Shown here one piece after another: positions 21,956-30,591 of a stretch of 40,642 nucleotides of DNA (position 1 is the first letter of the stretch; every line of letters begins with the position of its first letter). Source of the stretch: Halorientalis salina (GTDB lineage: Archaea > Halobacteriota > Halobacteria > Halobacteriales > Haloarculaceae). Position numbers and translations under genes: made by a program. The notes beneath the pieces are model-generated. The model ran no database searches and was not told where the DNA came from. It was given only the letters and a program-made list of their open reading frames with translations. The stretch covers positions 1-40,642 of the forward strand of contig NZ_SOSC01000017.1 of assembly GCF_005049285.1 (NCBI RefSeq), written 5' to 3'.

Positions 21956-22642
21956 ATGTGTGGTCGAAACTCGCTCTTCATCGACCAGGCCGACCTCGAA
22001 GCTCGTTTCGACGCCGAGGTCGTCACGGACGGCGGGTACACACCTCGATACAACATCGCGCCTGGCGACGACCTACACATCATCACGAACGAGGCTCCAG
22101 ACGAGCTCGACGCCTACCACTGGGGGCTGATTCCGTTCTGGGCGGATGAACCCGAGGAAGGCATCATCAACGCTCGCTCCGAGACTGCCGACGAGAAACG
22201 CGTCTTCGAGCGGGCGTGGGAATCACGTCCCTGCCTCGTCCCCTCGTCAGGGTTCTACGAATGGAAATCGCCGAACGGCGGGTCGAAACAGCCCTACCGG
22301 ATTTACCGCGAAGACGACTCTGCCTTCGCGATGGCCGGGCTCTGGGATGTCTGGGAGGGCGACGACGAGACGATCTCGTGCGTCACGATTCTCACGACGG
22401 GGCCGAACGACTTGATGAACTCCATCCACGATCGGATGCCGGTCGTCCTCCCGCAGGACGCGGAATCGGACTGGCTCGCCGCAGATCCGGACACCCGCAA
22501 GGAACTGTGCCAGCCGTATCCGAAGGACGATCTAGACGCTTACGAGATCTCGACGCGGGTCAACAACCCCGGCAACGACGATCCCCAGGTCATCGAGCCG
22601 CTGGACCACGAGCAATCGGGCCTCGGCGAGTTCAGTTCCTGA
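21956..22642 (+). CDS. HMCES/SRAP-family abasic-site protein (YedK-like)
   Basis: 228 residues. It begins MCGR, so after Met removal Cys2 is N-terminal, as needed for a thiazolidine crosslink to abasic sites in ssDNA. The other catalytic positions are present: Asn33 (RYNIAP), Glu102 (GFYEW) and His158 (SIHDRMP). Signature blocks WGLIPFW, INARSET and CLVPSSGFYEW are clear. The family protects abasic sites during replication. The open frame starts at 21800, but only ATG 21956 places Cys at position 2. The neighbouring Orc-like gene is convergent. On a replicon with an exonuclease-deficient PolB it fits a DNA-damage-tolerance theme. Confidence 0.93.
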   Translation: MCGRNSLFIDQADLEARFDAEVVTDGGYTPRYNIAPGDDLHIITNEAPDELDAYHWGLIPFWADEPEEGIINARSETADEKRVFERAWESRPCLVPSSGFYEWKSPNGGSKQPYRIYREDDSAFAMAGLWDVWEGDDETISCVTILTTGPNDLMNSIHDRMPVVLPQDAESDWLAADPDTRKELCQPYPKDDLDAYEISTRVNNPGNDDPQVIEPLDHEQSGLGEFSS

Positions 22643-22660
22643 TAGCTGACGGCGTCACGG

Positions 22661-23689
22661 TCACTGCATCGGCGACGCAGCTGCCGAATCGACGAGCGAG
22701 TACTCTCGATCCCGACTCGTCCCCTCCGCCTCGAGGAGGTTGTACTGCTCCATCTTCGAGAGGTACGTGCGGATAGTCCGCTTCGTCCGTGGGTCATCGA
22801 CGTCCTCGGTATAGCGCTCGTGAATATCGCTCGGCCCGACCGGGCCGTGCTCGCGAACGATGTCGTAGACGACGCGCTGGTGCGGCGTGAGCGAGTCGAG
22901 GCTCTTTTGCTTGATCTGGGCCCGAGCATCCTCGGCGGCGTCCAGGAGAATATCGTCGGTGATGCGCTCGTGGTTCTCGCGATCGGCCTTGCCGGCGGCC
23001 GTTCGAAGGATGCCGATTGCGAGGCGTGCGTCGCCGGCGGCCGCGTCGGCGATGCGGTAGAGCTGGTCGTCGGTGATGACGTCCTCATCGAGTCCCCACT
23101 TCGCCCGCGCACTCAGAATGTCGTACAGCTGTTCGTCGTGGTACTTGTCCATCCGGACGTGTTCGCTGGAGCGCAGGCGGCTCACGAGGCGGTCGTCGAC
23201 GCGGCTGAACAGCTCCTCTTCCTTGTTCGCGATGCAGATGATCGCGAACTGCGGGAGGCTGTGGAGGTCGTAGATGACGCTAGGGTCATCCAGCTGGTCG
23301 ACCTCGTCGAGGATGACAACCGTTAGCGGGCCATCGTGTTGCTGGAGGCGGTCGACGAGTTCGTCATGCGGCGTCGACTGGCGGTGGATGTCGATGGTGG
23401 CGCCGAGATCGTCGAGGATCTGGTAGAGCGTGCGGAACCGGGTGTAGTTGCGCCAGCAGTTGACGTAGGTGATCTCGACGTCGAGAATCTCTTCACGGAG
23501 TCGTTCAGTGACGAACTTCGAGATGCAGGTCTTGCCGGCGCCGCTAGGCCCAGTAACGATGGCCGTGTCGGCGGGTTCACCGTTCGTGATGGGCTCGAGG
23601 ACGCTAGAGAGGTGGTTGACTTCGGCGTCGCGATGCTCAACTTCCCGAGGGACGAACCCGGCCCGTAGCACGCGAGCATCGCGAATCAT
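22661..23689 (-). CDS. Second Orc1/Cdc6-type initiator, shorter paralogue
   Basis: 342 residues, about 70 shorter than the other initiator here. AAA+ features are intact: Walker A GPSGAGKT (47-54), Walker B VILDEVDQ (D128, E129), sensor-1-like AIICIANKEE, and sensor-2-like GDARLAIGILR. The C-terminus is a winged helix (SLDSLTPHQRVVYDIVREHG, then TKRTIRTYLSKMEQYNLLEA). Several short Orc paralogues on haloarchaeal replicons act at their own origin or as regulators. The ATG lies about 36 nt from a minus-strand TATA-like CTTTTATG (23721-23728), and a perfect 15-bp inverted repeat lies just beyond it. Confidence 0.92.
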   Translation of the reverse strand: MIRDARVLRAGFVPREVEHRDAEVNHLSSVLEPITNGEPADTAIVTGPSGAGKTCISKFVTERLREEILDVEITYVNCWRNYTRFRTLYQILDDLGATIDIHRQSTPHDELVDRLQQHDGPLTVVILDEVDQLDDPSVIYDLHSLPQFAIICIANKEEELFSRVDDRLVSRLRSSEHVRMDKYHDEQLYDILSARAKWGLDEDVITDDQLYRIADAAAGDARLAIGILRTAAGKADRENHERITDDILLDAAEDARAQIKQKSLDSLTPHQRVVYDIVREHGPVGPSDIHERYTEDVDDPRTKRTIRTYLSKMEQYNLLEAEGTSRDREYSLVDSAAASPMQ

Positions 23690-23740
23690 TTGTTTCTGAT
23701 AGACCGATTTTGAGTCCGGTCATAAAAGCCTGACCGGGTT

Positions 23741-23832
23741 GTTTCCGGAAAAGCTCTTACTGCTGTGAAGAGTCATCGCTATCGCTTTGCTGTCCCCCAA
23801 ATTTGACTGCGGAAAACAGCTTTTCCGGAAAC
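23741..23832. repeat. 15-bp inverted repeat, candidate second origin or operator
   Basis: GTTTCCGGAAAAGCT (23741-23755) and AGCTTTTCCGGAAAC (23818-23832) are perfect reverse complements separated by 62 nt. Each also contains the 10-bp palindrome TTTCCGGAAA. Oppositely facing initiator boxes around a short spacer, next to an orc gene, is the usual archaeal origin layout. The sequence differs from the ORB-like repeats at orc1, consistent with a separate specificity. Confidence 0.65.
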
Positions 23833-24071
23833 ACTCAAGACCCACTCACTAATGCGGTTCCCATTCTACGATATCAAAGATATGGATTGTTTCTTTTTGG
23901 TTCCTATCCCTGAGTATATAATAGCTACACCCTTCTCGATAGCCACGATAACCAGTTGTTTTTGGGGACGCTCTTCGACTGGTTTTCGCTCCTCGAAAGT
24001 CGTGACACCGAATGTTCGTACCGGGCTCATCGTCGTGGCCTACAAGTAGTGAACAGGATAACTCGAAGGAA

Positions 24072-25220
24072 ATGACATCAGGCGACTCCTCCCGCCGCCC
24101 GGTCACCGGGAAAAACACCGAGTGGATGATACCCTCAGACCAGATGATCGTCCGGCGCTACAAGCCTCTTCGACACTTCGCCGACACACTCGAAAACGGG
24201 TTCCGCGCCGGCCAAGCCGAGGGGTACGAAGAACGCGAGGGCCAGGCCTCTGAGCCAGCCCGTGAACACGAGAGGCACCGTTCGGAGCGAACCGAGTCGA
24301 TGACGCTCAGCAACGGCGAAGAGATGGATCTTGCCGCGGGGATCGAACAGGCCCGTGAAGCTGCCCGTGAGAATTACTACGCGAGCTGTTGGCGGCTCGG
24401 GACAGATGAGGACCCCGAGATTTGGGATACGTACGCGGATGGCCGAAGAGTGGCGATCGAGACCACATATAGTCAGATAGAGGAGTTCCTTGCGCCCGAC
24501 CAAGAGGATCACTATATGGGCATCGTCCGGTACCTGGATTACGAGGAGGAATTTACGCCGACAGGGATTCCGTACGCCCTGTACTTCTACAAACATCGAA
24601 CGTTCGACGGTGAGCAGGGGTTCCGGGTGCTCACTAATCGGGGCGGCAATCCGATAATCAGGACGGACGGCCAAGAGATGCCACCTGAGAGCAGGCCGGA
24701 CAATCTGTCGCACGTCAACCTGTCTGCGGATATGGATGCCCTGACCAATCGCGTCATCCTTTCGCCGGGAGCTGATGATGATCTCCGGGCAGAGGTCGAG
24801 GAAACGTTAGATGAACACGGTGTGTCGGCGCCGGTGGTGCCGTCTCGACTGGATGATCAGGCGCCTCATCACGATACGTATGATGCCGAACTTGGTGGGG
24901 CGGCCAACTACGAGGCCAGCGAAGAGTACCTGGAGGACTTGATCGACCGCTTTGTTGAGGAGACGGACTGGGATGTCTGGAACACTGTGGACGTCATCCA
25001 GTTGAATCAGCGTGAGAGGCTGCATCCACGCACGGTCTTCGTTGAGTGTTTCCGGTACGTGGAGGATCCGCCGAATCGATCGGAGTACGGCCAGGAGCAT
25101 CTGAACTATGAGGTCCGTGCGCACCGGGTCGTTAACGGTGAGTACCAGAACACGTTTCTGAATGATCCAGCGGAAGCGACGGAGGAGGAATTGTCTGAAG
25201 CGGGTGAACCGTCTGAGTGA
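24072..25220 (+). CDS. DUF2971-like protein
   Basis: About 382 residues from ATG 24072, which follows a purine-rich GAAGGAA; ATG 24012 and later internal ATGs are alternatives. Residues 25-200 have a DUF2971-like plan: RRYKPLRHFADTLENG near the N-terminus, an acidic charged insertion, then ENYYASCWRLGTDEDPEIWD and TYADGRRVAIETTYSQIEEF, in which a Cys/Trp-rich strand and a W-D-x-Y-A motif resemble DUF2971. The C-terminal half is acidic and unassigned. DUF2971 genes often occur in defence islands and have no established biochemical role. It is convergent with the methylase gene, with a perfect palindrome between them. Family call tentative. Confidence 0.5.
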   Translation: MTSGDSSRRPVTGKNTEWMIPSDQMIVRRYKPLRHFADTLENGFRAGQAEGYEEREGQASEPAREHERHRSERTESMTLSNGEEMDLAAGIEQAREAARENYYASCWRLGTDEDPEIWDTYADGRRVAIETTYSQIEEFLAPDQEDHYMGIVRYLDYEEEFTPTGIPYALYFYKHRTFDGEQGFRVLTNRGGNPIIRTDGQEMPPESRPDNLSHVNLSADMDALTNRVILSPGADDDLRAEVEETLDEHGVSAPVVPSRLDDQAPHHDTYDAELGGAANYEASEEYLEDLIDRFVEETDWDVWNTVDVIQLNQRERLHPRTVFVECFRYVEDPPNRSEYGQEHLNYEVRAHRVVNGEYQNTFLNDPAEATEEELSEAGEPSE

Positions 25221-25260
25221 TCTACGGGACGAGTTTTCACTCGAACTAAGGGGGTTAGAC

Positions 25261-25276
25261 CTCCGAACGTTCGGAG
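25261..25276. terminator. Perfect 16-bp palindrome between convergent genes
   Basis: CTCCGAACGTTCGGAG is its own reverse complement and lies directly after the methylase stop (25277-25279) and 40 nt after the DUF2971-like stop. Likely a bidirectional 3'-end hairpin, though neither side has a long T-tract. Confidence 0.55.
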
Positions 25277-28200
25277 CTACGAATGTTCGGCGGTCGGCGC
25301 CGTCTCAGCCAACTCCTCAAACTTCTCGAACACAGATTCAAAGTATTCGTCTGTCATCAAGCGCGGACTATTCACCTTATAGAAGTCTTCAAGCACAAAC
25401 TCAGTCTCAGCCGAATTCAGCCCATACGCGTGGAACGCGGCCGCATCAATCTCTGCCTGCAATTCTTGGCGCTCGTCAACGTCGGTTACTGGGTCACCCC
25501 CGCCAAGACGTTCACGCAGATCGGCAAACTCCTCACCGTAGCAGTTCAGCCGGGCAGCACGCGTCCAGATGTACTCGAACCATTCATCGCCAGCGGTCAA
25601 CCGGGGAACCTGCGTCTCCTTGAACGTGTACTGGTAGATCTCCTTGTTCACCTTGGTACGCATAATGAAGTCGAATGGGATACTGTTCAACAAGCCTGTT
25701 GCTGCCATCATCTCCTCATCCGTGAACGCTGGTTCATATACTGGCCACAATGGTGATTCCGCCAGATCATCCTTTGACGGATTAATTTCGAACGGCCGGA
25801 TCGTGTAGATCGAGTGAAGGTTGATGATGCCCGGCGGGATGACCGTCGCAATGAACGTCCTCTCGTTGGTGGCGTTCGTGATAAACCGGTATATGATCCG
25901 GTAATCGGTGCAGTCCAGTTTCACGTCATCCTCTGAGAGCGGTTCGCCACGGTGCTTTTTCAGCAGGTCGTCAACAAACTGTACCTGGGACTGGCTCGTT
26001 TCATCCCCGCCGAAGGCGTAGTACAGAGACCGTTTGAGATTACCGAGGTTCTTCTCCCGGACGCGCTGCTTGGCGCTTTTGACGGTGTCTGTATCGTCCT
26101 CCACGCTCCAGTATTCGATGTCTTCGATATCGTCAAGGATTGAATCGTTGTGGATGAACTGGTAGATGTTCTTGCCCTGGTACACGGGGTAGTCGCCGAT
26201 ATCTTCTGAGTCGGTGATGCGGTCGTTGTCAGGGCCTTTCTTGATCTCGTAGTACGGGTCAGAGTTCCAGGCTCCGTCTATCCGGTCGCCGACAGACGGG
26301 TGTTGAACCACATTGCTGATCACCCCGAGCTCTTCTTCGGTCCGTATTATCGGGAACAACCGGACCTCCGGTGAGTACTCAGCGAGCACCTCTTTCGGGA
26401 TTTTGAACGTGTGTTCCCCGATGTTGTTCAGGATGCTGACGTCGTGTTGCCGTGAGATCCCGTTCAGATAATCGGTTTCCCCGGTGTTCTGGAATGTGAG
26501 CAGCCGGAAGACGTACTGGTCGTGCAGCCCGTCGAAGATTCCCTTGTTCTCAAATCCGACTAGTGACTGCACGGAGGTATTATTCAGTAGGTGCATCCGG
26601 AGATCCTTCCCCATCGCGTTGTTGAAGATGATGTCCGGCAGGACCTGTGCGACATAGCCGCCGTCGTGAACGAGATCGTAGATCCGTTCGAGGAACAACG
26701 CGGCGAGATTGTTCGCGATAGGCTGTTTTCTGCCGTCGATTTCGGGTTGCTGGTATTCGTATTCCGTGCTGTGTTTGAAGTAGTCTCCCAGCTGGGCTAC
26801 CCGGGACTGGTAGGTTTCCCACTCGTTTTTGATGTCCTCGTCCTCCAGGAGTTCTTTTTGGCGCTCGTCCATCCCGTGAGTAGGCAGGCTGCGGAACACG
26901 GGGTCGTATTTGACGAAGAATTCTTTGCGATCGCTTTTGATTTCGTCCCACGGCGGGTTCCCTACGACGACGTCGAACCCCTCGTCAGCGAAGACTTCTG
27001 CGAACTCCAGCACCCAGTGGAAGGTATCGTGAGCCCGAACGTCCTCGTCGGTGACGTTCTCGGTGAAGGCGCGGAACTGGTCGACGGTTTTGTTGTCCAG
27101 ATCGGAGCGGTACTCCTTCAGCAGGTCTTTCGCGTTTTGGCGGTGCTCCTCTGCCTTTTCAGGGAATGCGCTGCTTTCTTGGTACGCGTTGATCTCGTCG
27201 ATGATGTCCTTGTATCGGCGCTCGACGCTGTCGTCCGACCAGTTTTCGAATGTGTATTCCCCGTCATCGGTTTCATCCGGGAACCCGAGGTACCCGATCA
27301 GGCTGTTGCCTTGGCGGATGTTGAACACGATATTGGGCAGCGCGAGTTCCTCTTGACTGAGTGAATCTAGATCGTCTTCCTGGAGTTCAGCTATGATTGA
27401 GAGCCACAGGCGGAGCTTTGTGATCTCAATACCGGAGTCCATGATGTCGACCCCGTACATATTGTTCTGGACGGTGGTCGTTTTCAGGCGGTGGCGGCTG
27501 GGGTGTGACCCCATCTGGGCGTAGAGGGCTTGCCGGGTGTTGACGATTTCTTCGACGACGGAGGTGAGGAAGTGGCCACTGCCGCAGGCAGGGTCGACCA
27601 CGTAAAACTCGTTGAGCTCGTCAAGCAACCCCGTGATCAGGTCTTTGTTCTCTGTGAGTGCGTCGATAAGGTCATATAATTGGTCGTAGTGATCAAGTTC
27701 TGCTTGGCGCCATCCCCACTCCTCCTGTAAGTGAGTCTTGAACAATTCCAGCAGGGCGGGGCGAACGGTTTCTTCGGCGCAGAAGCGGGTGATCTCGCTG
27801 GGGGTGTAGTAGGCGCCGAGTTCCTTGTTTTTGTTCTTATCGTCGATTGTGATGTAGTTGATCGTCTTTTCGAACACGTTGCCCAGGACGCTGGGGTCAA
27901 TATCTGTGGGACCGCCATCTGCGGAGAACTGGTACCGCTCAAGTAGTTCTATAATGGACATCAAGACGCTGTCCCGGACGTTAAATTCGCGCTCGTCCAG
28001 TTCATCGGAGCCGTTCAGCTCCGGGCGGAACAGGCCGCCGTTCAGATACGGGATACCCTCGAAGGGATCGATCTGGTCTATTTGGGACTCGCGGTTCTCG
28101 GGCTTGACGTTGAACACGTCATAGAACAGTGGTTCGAGGAAGGTCTGGTAGAAGGTTTGCGGGTACATCCCGTCGTCGTAGACCTGCTTGAGCGTGTTCA

Positions 28201-29158
28201 ACAGGTCGGGGCGGACGATCTTCTTGTCTTCAAGGAATTTGACAAAGATCATCCGATTCATGAGATGGACTGAGAACAGGCGGACATCATCACCGCTGGC
28301 CTGTTCCGGGGGTATGATGCCCCCGCCTACGAGGCTTCTTGATCGGCGTTCTTCGTCGTCTTCTGCGCCGATACCGAACACGAGGCGGACGTAGTCATCG
28401 TAGAACTCGTCCGTGATTGCTTCTTGTTTCTCTTTGATGACCTCACGGGCGTCCGTGATGATCGAGACGAAGTTGTCGAATGCAAATGTCCGTATCAGGT
28501 CCTCGACTAGTGCCTCTTCCTCATCGTTGAGCGCCTCAGCCGGCGGCCGGTTCTCTCCGACCGTGTTCTCGAACAGCTTGAGAAACACCGGTTGCAGGTC
28601 CACGTGCTCGATCGTGTTGTGGGTGTAGCTGTCTGGGTCGTACCGGATGAAGATCCAGCGGATACCGTCAGTTGCGAACCCGAAATCGGTCTGGAACTCG
28701 CGTTGGCTGAGCCAGCTTTTGACCTGGTCGACGCCGTGTCCGCGCGTGTTGGTCAGTGATTTGTTGATCGGTTCGGCCTCGATGAGGAGACGTGTGGAAT
28801 CAACGTTCTCGACATCTCGAAGGGAGACCGCATAGTCGGCTTGTTCTCCGCGTTTATCGGAGAGGTCGCCTGCCTCCCACCCGTAGTTTTGGTGTCCGAG
28901 CGCGTCTAGGAATGGTTCTATGATGACGCCTTGTGTGAGGGGTTCGGGATCGAGAGCGTCTTTGGTGAAGTCTCCTCGGAGCTGGTAGGAGCCGGGCTCT
29001 GCCCGGAGCATGGACTCGAGGGTATCGTCTTTGATCTGGTCGCGAAGGCGGGATATCGCGTCGGAGATCGCGTTGATAACTGCTGATTTTTCCGCCTCAG
29101 TTATTTCAGTCTCAAATTCAGATATATCGAATTGTGTCTGATGGCCCTTAGCAGACAT
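25277..29158 (-). CDS. Eco57I/type IIG-like adenine methylase, restriction-modification protein
   Basis: 1293 residues. The SAM-binding motif I, DPACGSGHFL, is near residue 520. The catalytic motif IV, GNPPWDEIK, is near 733, so it is an N6-adenine methylase of the Eco57I/PglX-like class. The N-terminal 200 residues contain a hydrophobic strand LLIEAEP and QTDFGFATDGIRWIFIRYD, the usual place of a PD-(D/E)XK nuclease in type IIG enzymes, but the E-x-K lysine reads as Glu (E-A-E), so cleavage ability is uncertain. The C-terminal 400 residues should be the target-recognition domain. It is the last gene of a three-gene leftward operon with a DUF6338-like membrane protein and a Ser/Asp-rich protein. 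No separate restriction gene is next to it. Confidence 0.85.
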   Translation of the reverse strand: MSAKGHQTQFDISEFETEITEAEKSAVINAISDAISRLRDQIKDDTLESMLRAEPGSYQLRGDFTKDALDPEPLTQGVIIEPFLDALGHQNYGWEAGDLSDKRGEQADYAVSLRDVENVDSTRLLIEAEPINKSLTNTRGHGVDQVKSWLSQREFQTDFGFATDGIRWIFIRYDPDSYTHNTIEHVDLQPVFLKLFENTVGENRPPAEALNDEEEALVEDLIRTFAFDNFVSIITDAREVIKEKQEAITDEFYDDYVRLVFGIGAEDDEERRSRSLVGGGIIPPEQASGDDVRLFSVHLMNRMIFVKFLEDKKIVRPDLLNTLKQVYDDGMYPQTFYQTFLEPLFYDVFNVKPENRESQIDQIDPFEGIPYLNGGLFRPELNGSDELDEREFNVRDSVLMSIIELLERYQFSADGGPTDIDPSVLGNVFEKTINYITIDDKNKNKELGAYYTPSEITRFCAEETVRPALLELFKTHLQEEWGWRQAELDHYDQLYDLIDALTENKDLITGLLDELNEFYVVDPACGSGHFLTSVVEEIVNTRQALYAQMGSHPSRHRLKTTTVQNNMYGVDIMDSGIEITKLRLWLSIIAELQEDDLDSLSQEELALPNIVFNIRQGNSLIGYLGFPDETDDGEYTFENWSDDSVERRYKDIIDEINAYQESSAFPEKAEEHRQNAKDLLKEYRSDLDNKTVDQFRAFTENVTDEDVRAHDTFHWVLEFAEVFADEGFDVVVGNPPWDEIKSDRKEFFVKYDPVFRSLPTHGMDERQKELLEDEDIKNEWETYQSRVAQLGDYFKHSTEYEYQQPEIDGRKQPIANNLAALFLERIYDLVHDGGYVAQVLPDIIFNNAMGKDLRMHLLNNTSVQSLVGFENKGIFDGLHDQYVFRLLTFQNTGETDYLNGISRQHDVSILNNIGEHTFKIPKEVLAEYSPEVRLFPIIRTEEELGVISNVVQHPSVGDRIDGAWNSDPYYEIKKGPDNDRITDSEDIGDYPVYQGKNIYQFIHNDSILDDIEDIEYWSVEDDTDTVKSAKQRVREKNLGNLKRSLYYAFGGDETSQSQVQFVDDLLKKHRGEPLSEDDVKLDCTDYRIIYRFITNATNERTFIATVIPPGIINLHSIYTIRPFEINPSKDDLAESPLWPVYEPAFTDEEMMAATGLLNSIPFDFIMRTKVNKEIYQYTFKETQVPRLTAGDEWFEYIWTRAARLNCYGEEFADLRERLGGGDPVTDVDERQELQAEIDAAAFHAYGLNSAETEFVLEDFYKVNSPRLMTDEYFESVFEKFEELAETAPTAEHS

Positions 29159-29241
29159 TGGTGTTGATCAGAACGATTAGTGCTGGGGTAATGAATTCCC
29201 ACGCTTCTTCATTCACTTCCCTTGGGTTTGCTCGCGGGGAC

Positions 29242-29982
29242 CTACTCTGTGTCAGGATCGGGTTGGTTGCCAGAATCCCTGGGATCGATCCAACTCTCTC
29301 TAGGATCGAGCCAGCTCCCAAACGCAACCATCCCACCCCAGACCCGTTCCCGGATCGAGAGGATCTGGTCGGTCTTCAACACGGTGATGCGCTGGATATC
29401 ATCATTCAGGAAGAGCTGTTCCGGCCCACCGACCGGCTCGAACTCCTGTTCCTTCTCGTTGTACCGGTGCGGGTCGGTGATACGGAGCTCCTTCTGGCGG
29501 TTGACACGGCTCCACCCGGAGACATCGCCGATATACAACTGGTCGTCACTGGTCTTGACCATCACCTGGTCGGCGTGTTTGAGGTAATCCTCCCACGGCT
29601 GGCGCCGTGAGTACGACACCTGCATCTTCGCCTGAATGATGCCCCGTATGATACCCGGAAGATCGATGAGGATGGCAGAAGCGTACAGCACGCCGACGAA
29701 CAGAGATACCGCGAAGATGACGAGGATGTACCCGATACGGAACGCGGGATTGAACAGGATGCCCTGGAACTGCGAGTACGAGGTAATAGGCTCGACGAAG
29801 ATCTGGTACGCGCCGATAAACAGGGCGTCGATCAAGAGGCTGGACACGAGGCTCCAGACGAGCAGGACAAACTGTTTGATGTCGTCCTCGATCGCGGCCA
29901 GCGAAACGGCGGTCATCACCGCGACGAAGCCTGGGGCTATGAGGACGGCGTAGAAGATCGCGTTACCCGGAAGGCTGGCCAT
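29242..29982 (-). CDS. DUF6338-like membrane protein
   Basis: 246 residues. Three predicted transmembrane helices occupy the first 115 residues: FYAVLIAPGFVAVMTAVSLA, FVLLVWSLVSSLLIDALFIG and IGYILVIFAVSLFVGVLYAS. A soluble cytoplasmic C-terminal domain follows, with strand-turn patterns (DDQLYIGDVSGWSRVNRQKE) resembling DUF6338 of bacteria. The family occurs near defence genes; its role is unknown. The stop lies 83 nt before the methylase ATG and the start is 12 nt after the Ser/Asp-rich gene, so the three are probably co-transcribed. A membrane partner for a methylase is unusual. Confidence 0.65.
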   Translation of the reverse strand: MASLPGNAIFYAVLIAPGFVAVMTAVSLAAIEDDIKQFVLLVWSLVSSLLIDALFIGAYQIFVEPITSYSQFQGILFNPAFRIGYILVIFAVSLFVGVLYASAILIDLPGIIRGIIQAKMQVSYSRRQPWEDYLKHADQVMVKTSDDQLYIGDVSGWSRVNRQKELRITDPHRYNEKEQEFEPVGGPEQLFLNDDIQRITVLKTDQILSIRERVWGGMVAFGSWLDPRESWIDPRDSGNQPDPDTE

Positions 29983-29994
29983 TCGTGTTCCAGG

Positions 29995-30375
29995 TTATTC
30001 GCTGCTCTCAGAGCTACTGGATGTGTCGGATTGGTCTCCGCTAGAGTTCGAGGGTGCATCAGGGTCAACGCTGCTGGGGATCGATACTTCGTCGGCTGAG
30101 GGAACCTCATTGCCACCGGACGGTTTCTTGTCAGCACTTTTCTCGTGGGTTTCCCAGTCCGAGCTGCTCGTGTCTTTTATGCCAGCATTCTCGCGACGTT
30201 TGGTCTCGCGTTTGCCGGATTTTTGAGCGCTGTTGGCGGCTTGATAGCGTTCGCCATCAGCACGCCGGTTTTTGTTGGCGGCAAGTGCGTCACGGCCGCT
30301 GTCGCCGGAGGACGTGTCGTTCGAAGAATCGTTGCTAGAATCGTTGCTAGAATCGTTGCCTGAATCGTCACTCAT
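29995..30375 (-). CDS. Low-complexity Ser/Asp/Asn-rich protein
   Basis: 126 residues, predicted disordered. The N-terminus is a tandem SNDSSNDSSND repeat encoded by three 12-bp DNA repeats. The middle is charged (KSGKRETKRRENAGIKD). The end is Ser/Glu/Asp-rich. A TATA-like box on the minus strand (TTTTAG near 30402-30407) about 29 nt before ATG 30375 predicts a leaderless transcript and favours this start over the ATG at 30525. It is the first gene of the DUF6338/methylase operon. A spacer or assembly factor is possible; no function is shown. It could also be a non-conserved ORF. Confidence 0.5.
   Translation of the reverse strand: MSDDSGNDSSNDSSNDSSNDTSSGDSGRDALAANKNRRADGERYQAANSAQKSGKRETKRRENAGIKDTSSSDWETHEKSADKKPSGGNEVPSADEVSIPSSVDPDAPSNSSGDQSDTSSSSESSE
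30326..30361. repeat. Three 12-bp tandem repeats
   Basis: GAATCGTTGCTA twice (30326-30337, 30338-30349), then GAATCGTTGCCT (30350-30361) and a partial unit. They encode the SNDS repeat at the start of the Ser/Asp-rich protein and could expand or contract by slippage without frameshift. Confidence 0.8.
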
Positions 30376-30591
30376 ACACGGATTTATGGGCGCTGGATAC
30401 ACTAAAACCGTCGCCAAGCACGGTGGATGTATAATCGGCTGACTGTTCGCGTGTGAGGATCCGTTAGCACTGGAGCCTGATGGCCGTGTATTCAACCTCG
30501 ATCCCCGCGCTGTCTGCGGATTCAACAGAGCCGATCAGAGGGTATGGTATTCTAACAAAGATTTAACCGACATCGCTGACTGTCTCTGTGC

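Noticed and set aside
25277-29158. A complete BREX or DISARM system
   Set aside because: The methylase resembles PglX-type enzymes, but no BrxL, BrxC, PglZ, DrmA or DrmB homologue is present nearby.
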